Below are positions 1 to 11,600 of a DNA stretch of 64,000 nt, piece by piece. The DNA lies in the NCBI GenBank assembly GCA_040954595.2, contig CM082578.2, positions 17,174,001 through 17,238,000 on the forward strand, in the 5' to 3' direction. The DNA is from Balanoglossus misakiensis (Eukaryota; Hemichordata). A model generated the notes under the pieces. It saw nothing but the letters and a program-made list of their open reading frames with translations, was not told the DNA's origin and did no database searches. Position 1 is the first letter of the stretch, and the number at the start of each line of letters is the position of its first letter. A program made the translations under genes and the position numbers.

Positions 1-601
1 AACGGTTCATAAATAATAATCGAAACATCAAATATAAAACCAATCAGAGAGAATCTTCCAACAAAACATAAACGACTTGCCTCGATTTTCTCAGCAGAGG
101 TAAAAACAACAGTGAGTAGAAACAAAGCTTATTTTTCGAGCTCTAGATCCAGATCTGAATGACGGTGGCATATTTCTTACGATGAAGACTTTTGCTGTTA
201 TTTTGCGCAACTTTTTTATGTGAATCCATATTCTATTTGTTATTCTCTTTCACCCCACGTCTCCTATTACAAATCCAATGTTCTATATTCAAGACGCTCA
301 ACATGTACAGAAACTACATGGTTATACACCAGATAATACTGTTTTTTTCTGTCGTGTTTCGGGTTCCGATTCATGACACTCGAGTAGAGTCATGCAAAGA
401 ACGTCGACCTCTTCGGCAGTCATCGGAATCCATCGATGATCAGCAAACAGTACTAACACCTTGAAGGCGATTTTGTGTGCTCGTCATTATTTTGGTCCCT
501 ATTTAAATTAATCCCGAGAGATAGTTGCGCACGCATGACACCCCGCGTTTATTGCTCTCAGTTTAATCGACCTCCTATTTAACACCCGTGCTGATAATTT
601 A
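1..601. other. 3' flank of the EGF-TM-PPxY gene, no gene seen
   Basis: AT-rich sequence downstream of the minus-strand stop codon at 602-604. The only useful signal is TTTATT at 548-553, which reads AATAAA on the minus strand about 50 bp past the stop and could be the poly(A) signal of that gene. A plus-strand open frame at 192-464 starts at a non-ATG codon, has no splice context and is not credible. Confidence 0.6.
548..553 (-). promoter_or_regulatory. Possible poly(A) signal of the EGF-TM-PPxY gene
   Basis: AATAAA on the minus strand, about 50 bp after the stop codon of the EGF-TM-PPxY gene. Confidence 0.35.
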
Positions 602-2598
602 TCACACGTCTGTTTCTATTCTAGTCCGGTCTGGTTCATTTTCATCTTCGCTCGGGTAAAAGACTTCATCGTTCTCTGGAACTTCCTCAATTGCCAGTTG
701 CGTCTGTGACGTGTCTCGAAATTTGAATCGAACCGCAGCCTCGTACGTTGGCGGCGGTGTTTCGGGCACACTGCCCTGTCTCTCGGCGACTCTGTTGTAC
801 TCCGGCGGCTGGTCCGGTGCTGGTAAATACGGCGACGGCGAGTTGGGATCCCCGTCGTAGCTGTTGCCGTCTGGATAGCTGGGTATATGCACCCGTCGAC
901 CGTCGGGCAGCTGTAAAGTATTCGCTGAAAGACTTGAAAGGCGTCTGATTTCAAATGGGCGGTACCATGCAGGGACGTACGAATATCCTGAAAACGAAAA
1001 GTCATCACAAATTCTAGTTAGGCGTACACAGGACCATTTGACCATAAAATTGCGAAACTAGCGTCGACAAACACATCCATCAAACATGGTACTTACTTCC
1101 CGTACTGTGTAACGGCTGTCAAACATGGTTTTTATGTGTTTGATCTGGCAGTTATAACATAATAATATCTATAGCATTAAAGAATACTTGATTTATATCC
1201 CATATAGATATATTTCTTGTTGTAATGACCACAACGAAATTCTTTATTACACCATTCAAACCTCGGATGACGCAAATCAGTCGTCATTCCTACTGAGGAA
1301 GGTTTTTTTTTCTCTAAACCTTTTCATATGTGTGATCTATTGTACCGTGGCATGAATTTGTAGTCAACACGAATGTGAATATTAAATCTGCAGATAGTCA
1401 AATTCAATTAGCCTCACGCACTTCTTTCGTTATTTGGTCTCCTGCCTGTTGGCGGCGCTTGCTCTCGACTCCCAGGTTGGTGTTGTGGATTCCGAAGGGC
1501 TATGCAGATGCAACACAAGCACAGTCCAAATATGGAAAGTAGAGACACGACTGTAGCCACTATAATGACACGTGACGTGTAATTTTCGTCGACATAATAG
1601 TCGTCACCATTCGACCAATCAGTGGGCTCTAGAAAAAAATCAATACATGGTGGAAATGAGTACAGGTGGTTCCTTAGACTGAAAGATTCGGTCATGTGCG
1701 GGTGCTCTGGCAATGCCTATGGCTGTATTACTGAGTTTACTGACGACTATGAATTTGCAATATACTTATTTATTTCATACTAAGGCTACTTATATTTTTT
1801 AATTTATGATCTTCGCTACTACGAATTGAAGAGAGAAGTATTTGACTTATCCCTCTATTTACCAACTAATCTTGATTTTTAAATGGGTCTGTTTCTGTTG
1901 ATAAGATGGTTGCTTTGTTGTGTTTCAAACTCGGGGGATACTCACTTCAAATATGAAAAGTTTGCATTATTTGTTCTTGGATGCCTGGTAGAAAATGCTT
2001 GATTGTGTCATGGAGGTTGGTATCGCATGAGTCATCGTGCGGCGCGGTTTGGACGGAGAGAGAAATGGGACATCAAATGTTTGTACGGTTTTACCTTGAT
2101 AATCCTGGCTTTCACAGAAAGCACCGTGGTAGCCATGAAGGCAGGAGCAGACGCCAGACACACAAATACCGTTGTAGTTGCAATCATACGCACTGCTACA
2201 GTCTCCGTGATTGGCAGAGTCTGAAAATGAATGGTGGACTGCGTTATTTATGGTTTGCTGCTTGCACTGCCATGAGTCACCTTTGACATCCAGGGGCAGC
2301 TTCGTCTAATGACTGTATGGGGACTTCATTGAGCCTGAAGGAATCTCGATGTGCGAGATCTGGCTCAGCTCACGCGAATATTTGAACTTTGACCTGTGTG
2401 TGAGATTGCCGCTGTTCTTCCCATGAGGCAAAAAGGCAAATACGTCTACCCCTCTTGTGGCCGACAAACTACTGCATATATGATACACGTCAAATCAAGA
2501 GCTAACCTAAGGATATTATATTTTTTAGGTTTATCTTAAATGTTTACATTGTTATAAGATCGGTAATTGCTGGTACCCAGAAGAAAGTACATTGTACA

Positions 2599-2638
<40 letters not shown>

Positions 2639-5600
2639 CTTTTTTTTTGACTTTTGAAAATAAACCTTTATTGCGTAAAATAAAATTATTTACACTTTAT
2701 TGAAATGCAGAAGAATTCATAAATTCAGACTAAAATAATACAAAGTGAACATTGTTCCAGGGTTGTAGGATTTACAACTGATACATATTCCAGGGTTGAC
2801 GGCAGAGAAGTATTGCAGGGTTGACGGCAGCTACATGTATGTACTGCAGGGTTGACAGCATAGATGTAATACAGGGTTGAAGGCCGAGATGTACTGTAGG
2901 GTTGACGGCAGAGATGTATCCTAGGTTAGACGACGGGAACGTTACAGCAGTAATGAGGCTGAAATGAGAACAAAGTGTGTAACCCTCTGACGAATGGGCG
3001 AACCATGTTGGGATGGTTCCCGTGAGGAGTACGGAGCCCAATCCCAAACGTCAGCATTGTAGCCTATTGCTCCAATGAAAGCGTGTGTGTAAGTGTTTAT
3101 CATTATTACACAGAACTAGTACAAGTGATTACGATAAAATTGTAGCAATGTTTAAGTTTCCTTCATGAACTGAAGCCAAGGCATTATTGATGCACCACAT
3201 GTTTATAAAGACGTCAGTTTTTGAGCAGTTTCTGTAGTAGGTAAATTCATTGATTAAACGAGAACGTACACGGACTTTAAAGAGATCGACAAGGGAAAAG
3301 CTTTGGTTTGAGATTCCTTCAGTAAGAGCTATGTGACGGGTAATATGAATTGAGAGTTTAGCAGTAACAAAAAGAAACATTAAAAGGGGGCTGGTATGTT
3401 TTGTAACATCTTTGTTACAGACTGGCCCTAAAATGAACCACCAATAAGGAATTTTGCACACAGTACCCAGGATGCGTTGACACAAGGTACGAATGATCTT
3501 GAAAAGAGGATTTAACCGAATACACTCGAGAAAAATATGGAGCAAGTCGTCTTTGGTTTGACAGAAAACACAGTTTGGGGTGGGGGCATAATTACAACTA
3601 AACATAAAAGTACCGGTAGCATATGCGCCATGCAGTATGCGCCACTGCAGGTCACCGTGTGATTTTGGAATAAGTCTAGTGTAGCACAATTTAAAATCAG
3701 GTTTAATACTGTCTGGCAGGGACAAAACATCTCTCCAAACTGTATCCTGACGATTGGGGAGATTATTACACATAGATACATTAATGAGAAATTTGTAAAT
3801 TTCACCTTTTTCACTTTTGTATAATGGGCAGTTGAGGAGGACATCGGGTTTCGAGTATACCAACTCAAACAAGTAAGAGTACTCGTTGGATCTAGTGTCT
3901 GAAATGCCTTTAAAAAATTCCTAATTTCCTTTATCCAATTAATTGGTAAGGAGCTATGAATAGTTTGAAGAGTGCGGATGAAGATCCTCATAGAGTGAAA
4001 TTGAACTTTGTCTTTAAAATAATCTGCAGTGTGCCACATCTTTCTGTCAATATTAATTAGGTCCGCGACCTTGGTAATGCCAGCATCAACCAGATTTTGA
4101 ACTATGGTAGTTTCATGCCCAACAGAAAGTTGAACCAGGTCATTATAGAAAAGAGGTTCGTTAAGAATATCACAAATAGCTGTGGGATGATCTTTCCTAA
4201 GTCTTTTAATCGAATTCCATGTTTTGAGGAGATCACGATAAAATAAAGGCAAAGTTCCTGGTATCGAAGGAATTTCAATTGCAAGAAGTTGAGCGCCATA
4301 ATCTAGAGCATGGACTGTTTTAAAATAGTAATCCAAGAAAGAAAACGAAGGATGATCCAGGGAGGAATGGAGAAACCTCTGCAAACGTTGCAAACGGAAA
4401 GCATTGATCCGAACAGGAAGACAAACGAGGTTCTGACCCCCACTTTCAATGCGAGCATAAAGTAAGTGAGCTGGAAGCCAGTGCCGGCCTTGCCAGAAGA
4501 AATCAAGAAACGTATTTTGAATATAAGAAATGATATCAGGGGGAGGAGATAAACAAACTAGTCTATGAAACAGTTTAGTAGCAGCCAGATGATTAATAAC
4601 AATTACACGCCCCCGATATGACATAGCTTTTACAAACCTTGACCACCAAGAAAGCTTATTATTGATTTTGCGAACACAGTCATCCCAATTTTGTTGAAAG
4701 AACTCATCCGTATTCCCAAGGTAGATACCAAGAATTTTAAGCCCTCTACTATTCCATTTGATTCCCAAGGGGTGGTCAGTTCTACCTCGCCATCTTCCAA
4801 CCCACAAACCTTCAGATTTACCATAATTAATATGAGCATTGCTCGCGTTTTCATAACTACAAAGCCACTGGCGCATTTTACTGAAGTCAGAATTCTTAGT
4901 GATCAAAAAGCTAATATCATCTGCATATGCAGAAAGTTTACACTTACGATCATTGCTTTTGGGGATAGTAATCCCCAAAATATTGGTTTCAGATCTAATT
5001 TTATGTAATAAAGGTTCAATACAAATAGCATAAAGTTGTCCTGATAAAGAGCAACCTTGTCTTATACCCCGTTGAAATTGAACTGGACCAGTCAGGGCGC
5101 TATTCACACGAATGACACTTTCAGTGTTAGTATACAAAAGATCAATGTATTTTATAAAAGTTTCACCAAAACCAAAAGCTTTGAGTGCTCTGAGAAGATA
5201 ATTATGGTGAACCCTATCAAACGCTTTTTCTTGGTCGACAGAGAGAATACCAAGGGGAAGATTAAACTCATTATGGTAGTTAATACAATCTCTAATCAGG
5301 TGAATATTGTCAAAAATCTGTCTGCCTGGAATGGTGTAGCTTTGATCAAGATGAATAACATTGTGTAAAACACCACGGAGACGAATGGACAAGGCTTTCG
5401 TAAAGATTTTATAATCAGAACAGAGTAAGCTGACAGGCCTCCAGTTTTTTAGTAGTGTGTTGTCGCCTGGCTTTGGTATAAGCGATATTACAGCTCTCCG
5501 ACATGAAGTTGGAAGAAAACCTTCTTTAATTGAGGCATTTAACATTTCATGCAAGTCTCTCCCGAGACTAGACCAGAAAGTTTTATAAAACTCAACAGGG

Positions 5601-8600
5601 AGACCATCAATACCAGGTGTTTTATTAGTAGAAACATAATTCAGAGCGTTTGTAAGCTCCTCGAACGAAATTGTGTCATCACAAAGCTCAACATTTTCCG
5701 GGTTAAGTTGTGGCAGATCCTTAAGAATAGTTTCTTGATCATTGTAAGAAGTAGGGTCTGGTGTATAAAGCTTCTGATAGAAATCACGAACCATATTGCG
5801 AATTTCAGCTTGGTTTTCAGTTAAGGTTTGATCGTGAAGCCTAAGCTGAGTGATATTTTTACGCACTCCTCTATGTTTCTCAAGTGAGTAAAAGAAATGA
5901 GTGTTAGCGTCTGCTTCATTAAGAAGCTGATGTCTGGAGCGGATAGCAGCTCCTCGAGTCTCAGTTTTTATCAAATTATCAAGAAGCTCCTTTTGTTGCT
6001 GATACCTAGCATTCAGGTTAGGCTGTTTATCAATAATACACTCAATTTGTTCAATTTCATTAACAATATCCTGTTTCATACGTTTGTAGTTGTTAGTACG
6101 TTCATGACTGTATTGCTTACTCAATTCTTTGATTTTGTGTTTACCAATATCCCACCAACTCTGTAAAGACTTAAATCTGAATTTCTCTTTTTGCCATTTT
6201 TCCCAGAATTGGCGAATAAGAGTACAATAGTCTTCTTCATTAAGAAGACTAGAATTGAGGCACCAGACTGGATTTTTACTCCGAGAATTTTTGACAGAGA
6301 TATTAATTGAGACAATCGAGTGATCAGAAACATTCACAGAGGAATCAATGGCTGCAGACGTAATTTTTGAAGTAAGCCAATTATTTACATAGAAGGTATC
6401 AATACGAGATTTATTATCTCCTCTTTGCCAAGTATAATTCCGTGCATTGTTGTGGAAATAGCGCCAGGCGTCAGAAAGTTTAGATTTATGCATAATTGAA
6501 GCAAGAAGACGCGACGATTTGAGATGTGGTTCAACTGTGGAAGTACGATCCAACTGAGGCTTAAGAGTACAGTTAAAATCCCCACCAATAATTACGGTAT
6601 CATCAACACTGATCTCACTTAACAACTTTTCAAGTTTCTTAAAGAAGCTGAAACGGTCACCTCCATTGTTTGGAGCATAAACATTAATGAGATTAACATA
6701 ATTATCGTCAATTTTGACGCGAAGATGTAGTAAATGACCATGAACAACACTTTGAGAGGAAATAATATCGACCTTCTTATTTTGTGAAAGCATTATGGCA
6801 ACGCCAGCAGAGTTACTAGAACCATGGGAGAAATAAATTGGTGCACGCCAAACTATTTGCCATTGCGCTTCATCGTTTGGCGTCGAATGGGTTTCTTGAA
6901 GAAAGTAAAAGTCAGACCGATTAATTAATTTTAAAGTCGAAAGGACATCATACCTTTTCAAAGAATCATGACCACCATTAATATTCCATGTAGCAGTGGA
7001 AATATTAATCATCAGCAGGCAAGAGATTATAAGTAAAAAATCCATTGAGACCATTATTTAGGGGTGTTACCTTTAGTTCTAACATGAGTAAACAGCTTTG
7101 CCATGAGTCTCTGTATCCTGACTTTTTGTTTGTTATCAACAAGAGTGGTTTTGCGTAGCTTGTTGAATGATTTAATCAGCAATCTTATATCTGAACAGTA
7201 CTCATAGCATTGTTCTATCATATTCTTCGATCCCTTAATTTCCTCTAAAAAAGCAATGAGATTAGTAGCTTGAACCTCCCTACGTTCAGAAAGTTCAGAA
7301 ATGTCAGAAGTGTCAGAGGTCATAGAAATATTATCAGGAAGTTCAGAAGTCACAGAGATGCAATCAGCATCCGAATCTGAACACTGACTAAGAATGTCAA
7401 AACTATTAGACGTACTAAATGGTGTTGAAACTGTAATCTGGGAATCAGGAGGGACTGATTCCTTTCTGGATTTGTGAAAATTCACACCAGAGAAAGGAGT
7501 CTCGGGAAAATCAAGGGAGAGGGAGGAGGAGGGATCGGAAGAGGAGGGGAGGGAAAGAGAAGACAACACAGAAGGAGTGGAAGGAAAAGAAGAAGGGGGT
7601 AGTACCCTGTCTTCATCAATATCACCTACATTAAAAGGCCTTGTTTCTGTGTCTTTGTTAGTCTTCTCTTCCGTAGTAACACCACTTGTACTTCCATTAC
7701 TACTGGTTTTTTCCTTTGCAATTACATCATCTGCACCCTCAACCATATTAACACTTGTATTATTCATTGTTTTATCATCTGCCCTCTCAGAGCTGTTGTT
7801 ATTGATTTTTTCAGGCATGATTACATCATTGACACCTTCTGTCTGCATCTCATTATCATTTCTCTTTTGTGCAAGATCGTTAACACTTTTGTTCACACCT
7901 ACAGTAATATCATTATCGCTGTTTACCTCAGTCTGCATCTCATTATCATTTCTCTTTTGTGCAAGATCATTAACACTATTATTCACACCTACAGTAATAT
8001 CATTATCGCTGTTTTCTGTTCTAGCTTGCCATGTGCTTACAACTTCACGAGTAAGAGGGCAAGATTTGCGGATATGTCCTTTTGCCCCACAAAGAAAACA
8101 TCTCATTTCGTCTATCGTAATATATATTGGGTAAAGACGATCTTCATATTTAACATTGATGAGGCCATCAATATTTTCATTATGCAATAAAACATGGATT
8201 TGCCGTCTGAACGACTTTACGTGTTTCAACGCAGGATTTTTGCATCCTAGAGGAATAGGCCTCATGTTCCCGACCACTCTACCCAATTTCCACAACTCTT
8301 CTTCTAAGTATTCATTTGGTATAAAAGGGGGGACGTTAGAAAGAATAAGTTTCGAAGCTGGCTTCACCATATGCTCAACGTCAACCATTTCACCTTTAAC
8401 CGACAGTCTGGATTCTACAATGCTTTCTACATGCTCAAGCGAAGCCAGGAACACCACAACAGAACGATTCATGCGTGAGGCAGCGATAATATTCTCGCTC
8501 CCAATCTCCTTAGCAATTTCCTCAACATAACTCTCCACAGGGAGATCTTGAACATTAGTGCACCTTATCGCGTGTTTCCTAGTCAATCTACGAAATGGAC

Positions 8601-11600
8601 TGTCAGCGTGGGCAGCCATATTGCCGACCCCGGGCTGCCACTCGGTGGCAAAGAAAACAATCCACCAAAAATCCCCCCAATCAGCACAAATATGACAGTA
8701 AAAATCGAGTAAAGTGAAACAGTACCGTACTCACAATACTGTAGTTGAACGATTTTTGAGGGATGGTACCTCTAACACCAGAAAAGCAACGCCAAGTCAG
8801 GAGCGCTTCTGTACCGCCACCACCACCATGATGATGATGATGATGATGATAATGATGATGATACAGAGAACCACGTGCTTTCGAAGAAGCGCGTCGGATC
8901 GGGACAACTTCGGGGGGGGGAGCGCGATTTAGAGAAAACTGTCTGGAACGAGGGCATTCGAGGAACAACGCTGCACGTGCCTTTTTTGAAACGTTCGACT
9001 ATCAAACCGATAACTGTGTTTTGTGTGTACAAGAGAAGTCAAGACTTCATTTGGTAGTCACCTATATAACATTAAGGATATTAGGAACATGGGGTCTTCG
9101 ACATCCAGACTGCCAAATTCTCCGGACGAAAGCTTTGAGTCATTTACTAGCGACTCGGTTAACATCGAAACGATCCCATCACACCACTCCACTCCCAAGA
9201 AAGGTAAGCCAGGCGAACGGACACATTTCAACCAAGAGCACACCTCGCCAACGGCATCTCCAGCACAAGAAAATGATCCGAAGAAAGGGAAGGTGGACAG
9301 GAATACGGAAAGGCGCGAAAACAAACGACTGGTCAAATATCCGTCTGTGTCGTTTCAACTCTTCGGGAGGAAGTCGAGCCGGGCCGAAGTGGTTCGGAGC
9401 AAATCTAGCCAATTGCCAAACACCAGAATGAAAGCGGCTTCCACCAATACCCTAAGAACCACAGGTAGCAGCTACTGTCGCTCGTTCGGTGCCTACGACG
9501 TGACGATATGTACGGCGGACGACGGTCGGAAAGTGGTCGCGGTGGAGTTCGGCGACAAGGCCTTCGTGAACGGCCAACCAGTGCATTACTACGGCGACGG
9601 GAAAGTGGTGAATAAAGATGGCGCTTTCGACCCCATACTGCAGTACTACTACGATTTCGCCATGAGCTTTAAGACCAGGGGAGGGGAGACGAATCGGCGA
9701 AATCGCTCAACGCCTGCACGTTTTGATACGTAAGTAAGACCTTCGTGTGTATCTCATACTAAATAGTGATGCTGCCTGCATCCATATGAACGGAATTAAT
9801 AACTTGTTCTTTGTCAACGTATTTTGTCTGCCATCAGTTTGCAATTAGGATCGGAGAGGTGCGCAGTCGGGTCAGAAGAAATCGCTGGAGGGGAAGAAGC
9901 CATCGAAGCGAAGGATCTGGAGAAGGTCTTCGAAGAGCTGTCGAGGCGAATCGAAGAGTTGGTCGCTGATAACGAGAAACTCCGGAGCAGAATCAGCGAA
10001 GTCGAGGGTCTCAACACCAGCCTCCAGATGGAAGTGTCCAACTCCAGTGTGGCGAGCGAGAGAGACATGCAACAGACGCAGGCCGCGGTCGCCGAGATCT
10101 CGATGAAGTTGGCCAGGGCCGAGGAGTACAACAAGAAACTGGAGACGATATTCTACGACGTGGAGGAGTCGCGCGTAGAGGCGCAGGTTCGCGCCGAGAG
10201 TCTGGAGACAGAAAGGGGCGGGCTGGCCGACGTCTTGAAGGAAACGAATCAAGAAAACACGAGGTTGAAGAAAAGCCTGGAAAGCCTCGAGCGGTCATTG
10301 CAGTCCGCTCTCGACGGCGACCGAAGTGCAGATCATCGCTGGGATGATTCTGCGGCAGAGCTCGGGAGAAAGGGAAACGGGGAACTTCAGCGAAGGGTCG
10401 AGAGACTGCAAGAGCTCTTGAGAGCGAGAACAAACCAACTTAAAAGTTGCAGCCGAAAACTGACGGGTTTGGTGAATGAAGTCAGAGACCTGCAGCGGGT
10501 CAACACCGACCTGAATGCAATGTTTTGCACCTACGAGGCCAGAATCAAAGGTTTGGAAGGTCAGCAAGACGTCAAAGTTGCAGAACAACTTGAAAAGGTT
10601 GAGTGTGAAAACGAGGGCATGAAGGCGGAAATATCTCGCATGGGAACGGTGCAGGTTGAATTGAGAACCAAACTCAGGCGTGCGGAGGAAGAGAAGGCCG
10701 AGCTGGTGGACGATCTCGAGAAAAGCTCGCGAGATGTGGATTTGATGAAAGGCGACCTCGCGAGACTGCAGGAGCAGATGGGAAACGTGAAGGCAATGTA
10801 CAACAGAGTCAACGCTGATCTGATCGCCAAAAACATGACTCTCGTCAACGTCCGAAGGGAGAAGTCGAAGATTCAGGACGAGAAAGAGCGACTGGAGGTC
10901 ATGTTCGCCACCGCGCAGGTGAAACTAGAGAAAGTCCAGGGGAAACGGAGGGACTTGGAAGTGATCATTCGCAAACTCGAAGAACAGAATCACAGTTACC
11001 GAGTTCAGATCACGGGAGCCGAGGAGAATGCTCAGAAACTGAAGAAGGATGTCGACGCCATGGGCGATGTTGCCCGTCAACGGACCGAGAGACTAGCTTT
11101 TCTGGAAACTGAGAACAAGAACTTGAAAGACACGCAGGTTGAGCTGGAGAGTAGATGCTTGAACTTGGTCGATGAAACCATGGTTCGAGAGAGACGGTTG
11201 GCACAGCTGAAGCAGACGCAGGAATCCCTGGTCGCTGAGAACGGAAAGTTGCAGGTGATGATAGTCGAGTTACAACGTGAGCTCCACAGCCTTTACAGCG
11301 GCTTCCAAGACATGGACCACGTCCACCAAGAAATCAAGGACAGATACCAGCAACTCTCCAAGGATAACCTCATTTTGGGCAAGAACATTCGTCGACTCAC
11401 TGCCCAAGCCCCCCGTCTTCAGGTGACGCCGCGGAACTCCGTGGGCCACAGTCCGTCTATTGATGGACCGTGTCTGAGCTCGGACTCCGAAACGGTGCCT
11501 GTTAGCCCCCCAACCTCACTCAGACAGGACGGGAATCTCGAAGGCTGCGACAATATATACGAGACCGTAGATTTTAATGAGGCAAATAATGGACTGTCGA

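Larger units (their letters stand above)
2639..8827 (-). mobile_element. Full-length Tx1-clade non-LTR retrotransposon (LINE)
   Basis: A minus-strand two-ORF LINE: 5' UTR of about 200 bp (8620 to about 8820), ORF1 with a zinc knuckle (7054-8619), ORF2 with apurinic-type endonuclease and reverse transcriptase (7054 down to 3129), and a 3' UTR with short tandem repeats, an AATAAA (2667-2672, minus strand) and an A9 tail (about 2640-2648). The RT sequence (GIRQGCSLSG, SVDQEKAFDRV, SAYADD, and the C-terminal CVFCQTKDDLLHIFLEC) resembles the Tx1/L1 group. It sits in an intron of the EGF gene, in the same orientation as that gene, and ends about 270 bp from the start codon of the divergent coiled-coil gene. 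ORFs are open apart from one frame slip, so insertion was probably recent. The exact 5' end is uncertain because the flank is microsatellite. Confidence 0.9.

Noticed and set aside
7577-8190. Hydrophobic open frames opposite LINE ORF1
   Set aside because: Antisense shadows of the ORF1 acidic/Ser-rich codons. The sense frame has the zinc knuckle and a coupled ORF2.
9872-11204. Several antisense open frames under the coiled-coil gene
   Set aside because: They arise from the GC-rich codon bias of the sense strand and carry no splice or homology support.
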